DNA of 64,000 nucleotides from Segatella copri (lineage in GTDB: Bacteria > Bacteroidota > Bacteroidia > Bacteroidales > Bacteroidaceae), in the NCBI RefSeq assembly GCF_019127135.1, contig NZ_JAHOEA010000001.1, forward strand, positions 62,001 to 126,000. Reading direction: 5' to 3'. Shown one piece after another: positions 7,967 through 17,028 of this stretch (positions within the stretch are counted from its first letter, which is position 1; the number at the start of each line of letters is the position of its first letter). The notes under the pieces were generated by a model. That model made no database searches. It had not been told where the DNA came from and saw only the letters and a list, made by a program, of their open reading frames with translations. A program made the translations under genes and the position numbers.

Positions 7967-10420
7967 TTAGTAAGTCAGATCACCACTCTTTACTGTGTGG
8001 TTCTTGCCACCATCCCAAGACTTACCAGTGCGCCAGCGTGGGTCACCGATTTCCTTGGTATAGATAGGATGTCTCTTCACCTTGTCAGAAGCATTGTAGT
8101 AGAAACCACTGATGTCTGAGTAACGGTAAGCATCCTTCTGGAACTTCTCCTTGGCATTTACTGTACCGATAGTCCAAGGACTCTTGAAGAGCTCGCCAGC
8201 CTCAAGCTGGTAGCCTACAGCGTCTGCCTCATTCCCGTTATGGTTGTCACCAAACTTAATTTGGGTTTCACCTTCACCACCGATGTTGAGAGCTCCCTTG
8301 TTGTAGCCGGCACCAGTCTTAGAGTTAGAGAATGCGTTCTGCATGAACATACCATCCAGGAGGTTTGACTTAGGGTCTGTAGATGTCTTATACTTGTCGT
8401 AAGCAGGAACTACGGTAGAGTAGTTGTCTGCGAAGTCGTAAGTAATATCCTTGGTATTGATGATCATACCCTTCTGGAAGTAGTCACGGGCACCATCATT
8501 CTTGTTACCGGCAAATACGAAGAGGTTCTTCTTGCAGGTAATCTTAGAACCACCTGGAGCATATTGGATTTCGAACATCAAACCGTGGCTCTTGTTGTTA
8601 GAGCGTGGTGAGAAGTTGACGAATGTATTGTTAGATACATTGATGTTCCATTTTGTACCATCAGGCCAAGCCAGGTTCTTTGCCTCTGAAATCAAGGCGT
8701 GGCGTGGACTGTTGATGATGGTGTTATTGGTGAAGGTCAAATTCTTGTAGAAGTTTGACTTGCGGTTGTTACCTGGACCTGCGAACCATGAGTAACCACG
8801 GCCGTTGGTATCATAGCCACCTTCATCGTAGAATACACAATCGTTGACGGTCAACTTTTCAATGAGCTGACGGTTAGGACCCTGGAAACGGATGAAACCA
8901 CGAACATGGCCACTGAATGTACATCTTTCGATACGAAGTTCAGCGAGTGAGAATGACAATCCCTGGCTGTACATATTCATGAAGTAGTTCTGGGTAATAG
9001 TACATTGTGGATTACCGTTTTCTCCCTTCTGGTCGAAGTAGTTGAACCAAGCCATTGGGTGGAAGTTGATGTCCTGCATGATGATAGGCTGGATAGCCAA
9101 TGTCACACCATTCTCTGCACCAGAACGTGCATTGCGGCACAATCCCCAGTTCACTGCATTTGCTGCGGTCTTAGCCTCGCTGTTGTAACCGATTCCCTGG
9201 AGAATGGTTGCACGACCCTTACCAGCAGCAATATCCGCAGGATTGGTTGCAATGGTAAAGCCCTTGGTCATTTCAACTGTTGAAGAGCAGTAGTATGTCT
9301 TGCCGCCTTCCAGATAGAATACCTGACCTTCTGCAATCTTATTGTCAGACATATAGTTGGTCAGGATGGTATCGATACGGGTAGCAACAAGGTTCTCGCA
9401 ACCGAAGATCTTACCCTTCTGCAAGCCCATGTTCTGCAACAAGGTATCGCGCTTAGCCTCTTCTGCTGTATTTGCCTTGATGAGGATAGGCTCGCCTGGG
9501 TCACCTTCCATACGTACCATGGTAGAGTTGTACTGGCGGTCGTAGTAGCGCTTGATGTTGTTGTTCTGTCCGCTTACGATATAAGCAGCGTTAGATTCCA
9601 GACCTTCAATATGAACACGGCCAGCGGCACGCTGTTCAGCAGTAGGCTTGATGATGTGTTCTGGAAGCTGCGCATTATCGGCAGATGGAACCACGCGGAT
9701 TTCATCGAATACCCACTCTCCATCCTTTACCTCGGCACCAGCCTTGAAGAAATCCTTGTAATCCTTCTCGTAATTGCCTTCTGTCTGTGGCATGAAGCAC
9801 ACATCCATAGAAGTCTTGGTTACGTTCTCAGTCCAGAATACGCTTGGTACATCGTAGCGCATACCTGTTGTTAATGAACCTGTCTGGTTACGGCTGTCAT
9901 CACGTGACTGGTCAACCTGATGAGAACCATCACCCATACCAAACCACTTGGAGTTGTGAGGATTGTTCAAATCGTTTTTGTCAACGAGGGCACGGATGGC
10001 ATACAGATAACCTGTGCTATACTGCAAGTCTTCGTGCAGGAAAGAAAGCTGATCTGCAGTCAATATGGTATCCAGAAGATTTGGATTTTCCTCCTTGTCC
10101 CATGAGGTTCCCATTACTTTTCCTTTCAATTCGTATGCATCTGCACCATCTACACCATACCAGAACAGGCGCATATCATTGACGTGTGTACTTGACTTAT
10201 AGCCGTGCTGCTGCAGGTAGAGTGCGATGTTTGGATCTACTCTTGAAGCAATGTCACAATAATAGGGAGTGGTTGATGATGCCGTGTTCTGTGTACTGCG
10301 GAACATAGGCATAGGCAGACGGTCAGCGTCTGCATCGTTGTAACCATCGTCGTCTTTACATGAAGCAAAGAACGACATGGTTGCAGCTAATATCATTGAA
10401 AATATAAATAATTTCTTCAT
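7967..10420 (-). CDS. Surface lipoprotein with right-handed beta-helix domain (DUF4957/DUF5123-like)
   Basis: The 817-residue product starts with a lipoprotein signal ending in FFASC (Cys about residue 20), so it is probably anchored in the outer membrane. An N-terminal part of about 350 residues includes fibronectin-like strands. The rest is rich in N-G-F/I-T-N repeats (TFTNNTIINS, NVSNNTFVNF), the look of a pectate-lyase-type beta-helix as in the DUF4957/DUF5123 proteins of pectin loci. I see no obvious catalytic motif, so it may be a lyase or a glycan-binding protein. It is the third gene of the SusC-SusD operon, 25 bp after susD. Operon position suggests a role in pectin capture or cleavage. 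Confidence 0.75.
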   Translation of the reverse strand: MKKLFIFSMILAATMSFFASCKDDDGYNDADADRLPMPMFRSTQNTASSTTPYYCDIASRVDPNIALYLQQHGYKSSTHVNDMRLFWYGVDGADAYELKGKVMGTSWDKEENPNLLDTILTADQLSFLHEDLQYSTGYLYAIRALVDKNDLNNPHNSKWFGMGDGSHQVDQSRDDSRNQTGSLTTGMRYDVPSVFWTENVTKTSMDVCFMPQTEGNYEKDYKDFFKAGAEVKDGEWVFDEIRVVPSADNAQLPEHIIKPTAEQRAAGRVHIEGLESNAAYIVSGQNNNIKRYYDRQYNSTMVRMEGDPGEPILIKANTAEEAKRDTLLQNMGLQKGKIFGCENLVATRIDTILTNYMSDNKIAEGQVFYLEGGKTYYCSSTVEMTKGFTIATNPADIAAGKGRATILQGIGYNSEAKTAANAVNWGLCRNARSGAENGVTLAIQPIIMQDINFHPMAWFNYFDQKGENGNPQCTITQNYFMNMYSQGLSFSLAELRIERCTFSGHVRGFIRFQGPNRQLIEKLTVNDCVFYDEGGYDTNGRGYSWFAGPGNNRKSNFYKNLTFTNNTIINSPRHALISEAKNLAWPDGTKWNINVSNNTFVNFSPRSNNKSHGLMFEIQYAPGGSKITCKKNLFVFAGNKNDGARDYFQKGMIINTKDITYDFADNYSTVVPAYDKYKTSTDPKSNLLDGMFMQNAFSNSKTGAGYNKGALNIGGEGETQIKFGDNHNGNEADAVGYQLEAGELFKSPWTIGTVNAKEKFQKDAYRYSDISGFYYNASDKVKRHPIYTKEIGDPRWRTGKSWDGGKNHTVKSGDLTY

Positions 10421-10445
10421 ATCTTTTATGATTCTAAGTCATTGA

Positions 10446-12494
10446 TTAATAACCATAATAATTCTTGTACTGTCCCAGGCTGCGGCTGATTACATCTTTT
10501 GGAATTGGCAGGATGTATCTTACGGATGGGAGAGTAGACAAGTTTACTTCGCTGTTATACTCAGGAATATTGGTCGTCTGCATAACTCCCAGCTGGTCAA
10601 TGTAGATGTAACCTCTGATAGAGCATCTGCACTGAGCCTTAGCTATACCTGTGTTCTCATCGAGCCAGTCGAAAAGATATGCTTTCTTCCAGTCGGCTTC
10701 TCCACCTTCCTGAGGCATCAGCTTACCGTTGAGTCCCCAGTTCTCCCAAAGATTATCGATGCTGAAGTCATCGCCCTGAGTCTTGTAAACCTCAATGATA
10801 CCGAGGCTGGCATCTGTATTGGCGAAGTTGAATACCTCAGGATAGTTGGCAGCATTATACTTCTCTGGGTTTTCTGCTACCTGCTGGTTCCACTGAGCTC
10901 TTGTACGGGTTCTGTAGAAGAAGTCATTTGGTAAATCATTGAAGTTACCATCTACGTCGTAGCTGTCGTCACGGTCGCAACCCATACCATAATACTTCCA
11001 GAAGTTCTTGTAGAGCACCTGGCTGTAGAGGTTCCAGCGAACAAGATCCTTCCAGCGGATATTCTCACCGCCAAATTCCCAGGCACGTTCGTCAACGATA
11101 GCCTTAAAGAACTCATCCTTGGTACCGAGTGCACTTACATAGCCGTCTACCTTTTCAGCCTTGTTGGCTGCACCACGGAACGCACGCTCACGAACCTGCT
11201 TCAATGCATTCTTGGCTGCATCGGTAGGACCGTTCAATTCGTTTTCTGCCTCTGCATACATCAGGAGAACGTCAGCATAGCGCATGTATGGGAAGTTGAT
11301 ACCGGTATTGCCTTCAGAGGTATTACCCTGGGTATGACTTCTGTCCCAAAGCTTAGACCACTTCAGACAGTAGTTGGTATATGAATTCTGCAATGCAGCA
11401 ATACCATTGTATCCGTAAGACCAGTAGCCTACAGTATTGCGGCGTACATCTTCCTTGTCAAATGTGAAGCGATAGAAAGCATTCAAACCTACGCTACCAC
11501 TCATCTTACCCCAAGGGTGATCGGTATCACCGGCACTTGAGAAGTCTGCCTTAGGACCTTGGATATATCCGATGTTTCCGTTTACATTCTGTACGAATGG
11601 GATTTCGAAGATGACATCGTCGTTGCTTACAACTGCATAGTTACACTCATCGTTGAATACCTTCATGTAGTCGTTGGTCAACGCATGAGTACCTTCCTGG
11701 ATGACAGAATCTGCGTATGTACGGGCAATCTTGTAATACTCCTCATAGTCAGCAGCACGCTCCATGGTACCTGCAGCCTTTGTATCTTCGCCATGGCGGA
11801 GGGAATAACCGGCACGGAACATGGAGATGCGGGCAATGAGAGACCATGCAAACTCCTTAGAGCAGCGCTCTACGCCTTCTGTGATTTCCTTAGCCTTCTT
11901 CATCTTTGGCGCAGCCTGCTTCAGGTCGTTGATAAGAGCTGTAAGAATCTCATCACGGTTTCCCATAGGCATGATCAGAGATTCCTGATCGTAAGTACGG
12001 GTGAAGGTGAAAGGGATATCTCCCCAGAGAATCACCAGGTCGAGATAGTTCATAGCACGGATACACTTTGCCTCACCAATCATCTGGTCGAGGTCTGCAT
12101 TGCCGTAGAGTGATGACTTCTCTGCTGCATTTATAAAGTTGTTGGCACGCTCGATAGTCTGGTAAGCCGCATCCCAGGTGCTCTTGATGCTACTACCGTC
12201 AGCCTCACCGTCAAACTGCTTCCAGTCGTTGTGGCTTACGCTTTGCTCTTCGGCAGAAGAAGTAGAGAATTCTACATCGCTGCTGAAATTGAAGGTTGTG
12301 AGGTATGCATTGCCGTATGTGCTACCGCTACAAGTAGACTGGTAAACCGCATTCAACAAGCGGTCGGCTTCTTCTGTACTGCTGAACACTTGTTTGTCGG
12401 TCACCTTAGAAGGAGCGTCTACATCCAAGTAGTCGTTGCAGGAAGACAAGCCTGCCAGCAACAGACTGCACATCAATATATTTTTAATTTTCAT
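10446..12494 (-). CDS. SusD/RagB-like glycan-binding lipoprotein (pectin locus)
   Basis: SusD proteins are outer-membrane lipoproteins that bind oligosaccharides and form the lid of the SusC channel. The 682-residue product has the signal MKIKNILMCSLLLAGLSSC with the lipobox Cys at 19, then NDYLDVDAP, typical of the family. The C-terminal RagB/SusD core includes FPYMRYADVLLMYAEAENEL and the family-typical RAWEFGGENIRWKDLVRW. It lies 34 bp downstream of its SusC partner. Substrate is inferred to be a pectic glycan from the neighbouring beta-helix protein and GH28; sequence alone does not show it. Confidence 0.92.
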   Translation of the reverse strand: MKIKNILMCSLLLAGLSSCNDYLDVDAPSKVTDKQVFSSTEEADRLLNAVYQSTCSGSTYGNAYLTTFNFSSDVEFSTSSAEEQSVSHNDWKQFDGEADGSSIKSTWDAAYQTIERANNFINAAEKSSLYGNADLDQMIGEAKCIRAMNYLDLVILWGDIPFTFTRTYDQESLIMPMGNRDEILTALINDLKQAAPKMKKAKEITEGVERCSKEFAWSLIARISMFRAGYSLRHGEDTKAAGTMERAADYEEYYKIARTYADSVIQEGTHALTNDYMKVFNDECNYAVVSNDDVIFEIPFVQNVNGNIGYIQGPKADFSSAGDTDHPWGKMSGSVGLNAFYRFTFDKEDVRRNTVGYWSYGYNGIAALQNSYTNYCLKWSKLWDRSHTQGNTSEGNTGINFPYMRYADVLLMYAEAENELNGPTDAAKNALKQVRERAFRGAANKAEKVDGYVSALGTKDEFFKAIVDERAWEFGGENIRWKDLVRWNLYSQVLYKNFWKYYGMGCDRDDSYDVDGNFNDLPNDFFYRTRTRAQWNQQVAENPEKYNAANYPEVFNFANTDASLGIIEVYKTQGDDFSIDNLWENWGLNGKLMPQEGGEADWKKAYLFDWLDENTGIAKAQCRCSIRGYIYIDQLGVMQTTNIPEYNSEVNLSTLPSVRYILPIPKDVISRSLGQYKNYYGY

Positions 12495-12528
12495 ATTGTA
12501 TTTCCTTATTATATATTATATACCTAGT

Positions 12529-15500
12529 TTAGAATGAAAGGTTCACACCGAAGAGGTAGCTGTGGCTACGTGGGTAGCGGTTCCAGTCAACGTTTGGTGT
12601 CAAGCCATTCTGAATGTCAACTTCTGGGTCATAGCCAGAGTAGCCTGTGATGCAGAAGATGTTAGAGCCTGTAACATACAAACGGAGGCGAGAGATACCC
12701 CACTTCTTTGTAAGGGTTGTAGGCAATGTGTAACCGATTGTCAAGTCGTTGAGACGGAGGAATGAACCATCTTCTACGAAGTTGGAAAGGGTGTAGTTCT
12801 TGGTTACATCCTGTGGGTTCCACAAGGTCTTGCCGGCATTGAGCTCTTCGTAAATATCGAGGTAATCGATGTGCTGTGAATTGCCCAACAGGCACTCGTT
12901 GAGGTTGTAGATACTCTTGGTTCCATCTGCATTCTCGATGTAGATATCTCCATGATAAACCCAACGGTTGTTATAGTCAAACTTCTTCAATACGTTGCGA
13001 GGATTGATCTGGCTGGCACCCTTTGCTGATGAAAGCTGGTATGCGGTAGCGTTGATCACGTCGAAGTCGAGCATGTAGGTGAAGTTGGCTGTGAAGTCGA
13101 AGTTCTTCCACTTTCCTGACAAACCGAAACCACCCTGTACCTTAGGGTTGGTATTACCAACTACAGTACGGTCGTTGATGTCGATCTTGCCATCACCGTT
13201 GATATCCTTCAGCTTGATACGGCCAGGAGCTGTACCAAACAGACCTGTAACGGTTGGCTTCTCCTGTACGCCAGGGTTTTCTGCCAGGTATTCCTCATCA
13301 TTGGCTGCATAGCTGAAGCCATTTCTGTGGAATTCATTGAAACCATATAGGCCTTCGTATACATAACCATAGATAAGACCAACTTCCTTACCCTCTACAA
13401 GGCGGAAGTTATCCTCTGAATCCCAAGACTTGCCAGGGATGTAGGCATCTGTACCGTTAATCTTCTCTACCTTGGTCTTGTTCATACCCATGTTGAAGTT
13501 AGCAGAGAGAACATAGTCCTTACCGCGGAGGATATCGCCATTGATAGAAAGCTCGAAACCCTTATTAGATACACGACCTACGTTCTGCCACTGCTGTGAG
13601 TAACCGGTTGTGGTAGGAATCTGGCACTTGTAGAGCAAGTCGCGTGTGGTGTTCCAGTAAACTTCAGGAGTAAGCGTAATGCGACCCTTGAAGAGAGAAA
13701 TATCAGCAGCCAGGTTGCGTGTTACGGTAGTCTCCCACTTAATCTTGTTGTTAGGGAACAAACCGTCTGATGCATAATACTTGTCACCATTCTGGGTTGT
13801 TGAGTTCTCGCCCCAGCTAGGACCACCCTGGGCATTGATGTTATACTGATAGCGCCAACGGTCATCACCGATATTGTTGTTACCTGAAAGACCGAAAGCT
13901 GCACGGATCTTCAACTGATCAACAACGTCCTTGTTCCACCAAGACTCTTCAGAGATAACCCATGCACCAGAGATAGAAGGGAAGTAACCCCACTGGTTAC
14001 CTGGGGCGAATCGGGTAGAACCATCGGCACGCATGGTACCTGAAAGCAGGTACTTGTGCATATAGTTGTAGTTGATCTGACCGAAGTAAGATGCAATACG
14101 GTTAGGAGTTGTTACGCTTGATGTGCTGGCGTATGCAGAACCCAGACCCATGTTGTTGAAAGCATATCTTGGAGATGTGCTCTGTGGGAAATAGCGGGAT
14201 GCCTGATAGTTGGTTGTGGTTTGTGTATGCTGAACCTCCTGACCGAGCAAGAAAGAGAGGTTGTGCTTCTCCTTCAGGGTTAAGCTATAGTTCAGGGTAT
14301 TTGTCCATGTATACTTGAAACCACGGGTGTTTGTAATCTGAGCCACAGGCATGTTCTCGTTCTTGGCAGCCTCATCTGTCAGATAGCCGTAGAAACGGTT
14401 GTTGTCTGAGAAGGACCAGAACTGGGCAATGTCTGAACGGAAGGTCAGGTTAGGAATGATTTCCCATGTGAGACTAGCCTGGTTGGTGAAACTGTAAGAA
14501 TGCTTCAGCAGATAATTCTGATTGATGTCGTCCAAAGGACTAGCCAGCTTCCAGTAACGCTCTACAGAGAAGTCCTGCCACTCATCATCATAGCTGGTAA
14601 ACTCACGGAGACCATTGGTTGGCTTGTAGTTCAATACGCCCACCAAACCACCTGTACCGATGCCGCTGGCACCTGCACCGAGGTCACGACGATAAGTAAA
14701 ACGAGGGTTTACCAGGAGGTTAACGTTCTTAGCCAACTTGACATTGATCTTGGTATTCATGTTGGTACGGCGAACACCAGAGTTTGAGATGATACCATCC
14801 TGGTTGTGCTGGGTGAGAGAGGTGCTGAAGCGCAACTTCTCGTTACCACCATTTACGGTAACATTGTACATCTGGGTCAAGGCTGGGTCGCCCATCAGCT
14901 CATCTTGCCAGTCGTGGGTAGTCTTTGTCTTGTAGATGTCAAGGTCGTTAGGGTTACCGAAGTCACGGCGGAATGCGTACTTCTTGCTGTTGCTGTCATA
15001 GGTTCCGTCCAACTGATACTTGACGAATTCGTAAGTATCCAGCATTTCCTGCTTGCCTGCCAGCCAAGAGAGCTGACCGTATGCATTGAAATCAACCTTC
15101 ACCTTACCAGCCTGTGCAGATTTAGTAGTAACGATAACTACACCATTACCACCTCGTGCACCATAAACAGCGGTGAGGGAAGCATCCTTCAATACATCGA
15201 TACTCTGGATATCGGTAGGAGGGATGTCGTTGATGTTGTCAGCCTGGAATCCATCGACGATAAACAAAGGTTTAGAGTCCTGGGAACTAGAGATGGCTGA
15301 ACCACCACGAATACGGATGTTGATGTCGGCACCAGGAGCACCATCGACTGTGGTAACCTGCACACCGGCAATTTTACCAGCCAAAGCCTCAGCAGCAGAA
15401 GCCACTGGAACAACAGCAAGCTTTTGGCCAGAAATAGAACCTACAGAACCGGTGAGGTCCTTGCGGGCTTTACTTGTATAACCGACAACGACAACTTCGT

Positions 15501-15816
15501 TGAGCTGACTGTTGTCATCCTTCAATACGATGGTTTGGGCTTGCCCCCCCACTTTTACCTCTTGTGCCACCATACCGATGTAAGAGATAACGGCAGTCTT
15601 GCCGGCTTTCAGGTTAAGCGTAAAATTACCATCGAGGTCAGTAACTGTGCCATTCTTAGGGTTTCCCTTTTCAATGACAGATGCTCCGATCACTGGCTCG
15701 TTGTTTGCGTCCAGCACGGTACCTTTCACGACATTCTGTGCGAGGACAGAAGATGGTGTTAATACCATTGTCGTTACTAGGCAGACTTTACACAATTTTT
15801 TGATTGCGTTCACCAT
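12529..15816 (-). CDS. SusC/RagA-like TonB-dependent outer-membrane transporter (pectin locus)
   Basis: This 1095-residue protein imports oligosaccharides across the outer membrane using TonB energy. It has a signal peptide (to about VLAQ, residue 27) and a CarboxypepD_reg-like domain with GTVTDLDGNFTLNL. The TonB-box-like LNEVVVVGY is followed by the SusC plug with IRIRGGSAI and DVLKDASLTAVYGARGGNGVVIVTT. A 22-strand barrel ends in aromatic F (LFGVNLSF). It heads the operon with susD and the beta-helix lipoprotein. A consensus promoter near 16048 implies a leader of about 225 nt, long enough for regulation in cis. Confidence 0.95.
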   Translation of the reverse strand: MVNAIKKLCKVCLVTTMVLTPSSVLAQNVVKGTVLDANNEPVIGASVIEKGNPKNGTVTDLDGNFTLNLKAGKTAVISYIGMVAQEVKVGGQAQTIVLKDDNSQLNEVVVVGYTSKARKDLTGSVGSISGQKLAVVPVASAAEALAGKIAGVQVTTVDGAPGADINIRIRGGSAISSSQDSKPLFIVDGFQADNINDIPPTDIQSIDVLKDASLTAVYGARGGNGVVIVTTKSAQAGKVKVDFNAYGQLSWLAGKQEMLDTYEFVKYQLDGTYDSNSKKYAFRRDFGNPNDLDIYKTKTTHDWQDELMGDPALTQMYNVTVNGGNEKLRFSTSLTQHNQDGIISNSGVRRTNMNTKINVKLAKNVNLLVNPRFTYRRDLGAGASGIGTGGLVGVLNYKPTNGLREFTSYDDEWQDFSVERYWKLASPLDDINQNYLLKHSYSFTNQASLTWEIIPNLTFRSDIAQFWSFSDNNRFYGYLTDEAAKNENMPVAQITNTRGFKYTWTNTLNYSLTLKEKHNLSFLLGQEVQHTQTTTNYQASRYFPQSTSPRYAFNNMGLGSAYASTSSVTTPNRIASYFGQINYNYMHKYLLSGTMRADGSTRFAPGNQWGYFPSISGAWVISEESWWNKDVVDQLKIRAAFGLSGNNNIGDDRWRYQYNINAQGGPSWGENSTTQNGDKYYASDGLFPNNKIKWETTVTRNLAADISLFKGRITLTPEVYWNTTRDLLYKCQIPTTTGYSQQWQNVGRVSNKGFELSINGDILRGKDYVLSANFNMGMNKTKVEKINGTDAYIPGKSWDSEDNFRLVEGKEVGLIYGYVYEGLYGFNEFHRNGFSYAANDEEYLAENPGVQEKPTVTGLFGTAPGRIKLKDINGDGKIDINDRTVVGNTNPKVQGGFGLSGKWKNFDFTANFTYMLDFDVINATAYQLSSAKGASQINPRNVLKKFDYNNRWVYHGDIYIENADGTKSIYNLNECLLGNSQHIDYLDIYEELNAGKTLWNPQDVTKNYTLSNFVEDGSFLRLNDLTIGYTLPTTLTKKWGISRLRLYVTGSNIFCITGYSGYDPEVDIQNGLTPNVDWNRYPRSHSYLFGVNLSF

Positions 15817-16047
15817 GTAACTAACTTTTAAAATTTTACTATTTGTTTTTGTTTATGTAAATTAGGCCTTTAAGCATGCTACACATTATTATATAATATA
15901 TAGGAGCCTATTACCAGAATTTTCAAAAATTACTTTCTTCGTCATCTAACATCTGAAAAAAACTTCGGCTGAATCTATATAAAAGAATCCAAGAGGAAAG
16001 TTTTTATTATTTTATATTTCTAGGTTGCGTCATTTTTTTATCGCCTA

Positions 16048-16078
16048 CAAAAGTACAAAAAAGATTTAAGACTTCCAA
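16048..16078 (-). promoter_or_regulatory. Promoter of the pectin SusC operon
   Basis: On the - strand a TTGG at 16078-16075 is followed after about 20 nt by TACTTTTG at 16055-16048, matching -33/-7. The expected start near 16041 leaves a leader of about 225 nt before the susC ATG. Confidence 0.6.
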
Positions 16079-16180
16079 GAAAAAAATGAATTATTTTAAG
16101 AAAAACGTAATTTTTTATGTTTTTGGTTAAAATGTGTGCAAAAAATAAAGAAGATTAGAATCTCAAAGAGTATTTGTCGT

Positions 16181-16209
16181 TCTCCTTGGAGGCATTGGCT
16201 CCAAGGAGA
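16181..16209 (-). terminator. Hairpin 3' of the small divergent ORF
   Basis: TCTCCTTGGAG (16181-16191) and CTCCAAGGAGA (16199-16209) form a perfect 11-bp stem with a 7-nt loop. It sits 10 bp past the stop of the 44-aa - strand ORF. No strict U-run follows. Confidence 0.5.
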
Positions 16210-16219
16210 TGTGTCTCTT

Positions 16220-16354
16220 CTACCACCATGTTTGTTTTCCATTGACGAAAGTAAATGGTCTGCATTCTTCGCCTTTGCTAATATCTTTGAGCAATAGTAA
16301 GGCGTTGGTAGGGATGTTGTCAAAGGTTATAGAGCCTTTAGTTGCAGTTTTCAT
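16220..16354 (-). CDS. Small protein of unknown function (44 aa), divergent from the RiPP-like genes
   Basis: A 44-residue ORF begins MKTATKGSITFDNI and ends FVNGKQTWW. I do not recognise it. Three things support it. A consensus promoter lies upstream on the - strand: TATTTTTG at 16416-16409, with TTTG at 16439-16436, spacer 19. A hairpin follows its stop. A 12-aa ORF (16351-16389, MKINKKKAQIAV) overlaps its start by ATGA, which suggests coupling or a frameshifted longer N-terminus. It is divergent from the maturase remnant, with about 60 bp between promoters, so a shared regulatory region is possible. It could be a broken gene rather than an intact peptide. Confidence 0.4.
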   Translation of the reverse strand: MKTATKGSITFDNIPTNALLLLKDISKGEECRPFTFVNGKQTWW

Positions 16355-16408
16355 ACAGCAATTTGGGCTTTCTTTTTATTAATCTTCATAAATCTTTTAA
16401 TTTTTATG

Positions 16409-16439
16409 CAAAAATAAAGAAAAAAGTTAAATAAACAAA
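16409..16439 (-). promoter_or_regulatory. Promoter of the small divergent ORF
   Basis: TTTG (16439-16436), a 19-nt spacer, then TATTTTTG (16416-16409) on the - strand: a near-perfect Bacteroidota promoter, divergent from the one at 16456-16486. Confidence 0.6.
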
Positions 16440-16456
16440 GAATATTTCTTTTTAAT

Positions 16457-16486
16457 TTTGATGTTTGGTATATTTTATTAATTTTG
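16457..16486 (+). promoter_or_regulatory. Promoter of the maturase-remnant / precursor / barrel operon
   Basis: TTTG at 16457-16460, an 18-nt spacer and TAATTTTG at 16479-16486 match -33/-7. The expected start near 16493 leaves a leader of about 17 nt before the ATG at 16510. The operon is therefore probably still transcribed. Confidence 0.65.
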
Positions 16487-16509
16487 CAAATATTTAAAAA
16501 AAGAAAGCA

Positions 16510-16809
16510 ATGACTAGTAAACAATATCGTAAATCTTCTTATGTGATTTCTGCACAAGTAGATACAGATAAGTATGTTATGCTCCATGGATATAGTGGAG
16601 CTATGGATATTGTTGACAAAAATATGGTATTAGATTTGGAGCGACATACCTTTTTTGACGAATGTCTATTGTGTGAGTGTGCTTTATTTTGTGGAGGTGG
16701 TTGTCTCGCAAAAAGCAAAATTCATTGCACGCAAATGAAAGGCTTTGTTGAAAATGCCATACGAAAGATATATAAACAGAAATTTATTAAAACAAAGAAT
16801 TATGAGTAA
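16510..16809 (+). pseudogene. Internally deleted radical SAM/SPASM peptide maturase (N- and C-termini joined in frame)
   Basis: The 99-residue product joins two pieces of a much larger protein. Residues 1-43 (SSYVISAQVDTDKYVMLHG, then YSGAMDIVDKNMV) look like the N-terminal segment that precedes the radical SAM core in Bacteroidota peptide maturases. Residues 51-90 carry the SPASM-type cluster CLLCECALFCGGGC with a further Cys 8 residues on. The whole radical SAM barrel, including the CxxxCxxC site, is missing, so it cannot be an active enzyme. The fusion stays in frame and keeps a good promoter. Its stop codon overlaps the start of the precursor-like gene (ATGAGTAA). It is either a decayed gene or, less likely, a retained stub that binds the peptide. 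Confidence 0.7.
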
Positions 16810-17008
16810 AAAAATCAAATCACTAAACAATGAACTTCCAGATTCCTTCTTGGAGTCATTGGAGCAGCGTTTAGAGACAGACCCACTGACTATAGGAGGT
16901 CTGCTAAATCTTGCAGAACAAAGTCCTGATAACTGGTGTATTAGTGTACTGCATTGTGATGGCGATAATGGATGCCATGAAAAGTATCAATGCTCTTTAC
17001 ACATTTAA
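16802..17008 (+). CDS. Precursor-like peptide with four cysteines spaced exactly six apart
   Basis: The 68-residue product begins MSKKIKSLNNELPDSFLESL and has a charged, helical leader with a GG at residues 32-33. The short C-terminal region has Cys at 46, 52, 58 and 64 (C-x5-C-x5-C-x5-C). A leader plus a regularly spaced Cys core is the layout of ribosomally made, radical-SAM-modified peptides (sactipeptide or ranthipeptide type). It overlaps the end of the maturase remnant by 8 nt, so translation is probably coupled. The barrel protein gene starts 20 bp downstream. I do not recognise the family by name; the RiPP assignment is inferred from layout and neighbourhood. Confidence 0.6.
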   Translation: MSKKIKSLNNELPDSFLESLEQRLETDPLTIGGLLNLAEQSPDNWCISVLHCDGDNGCHEKYQCSLHI

Positions 17009-17028
17009 GTATTTATGAAATTTAATTA

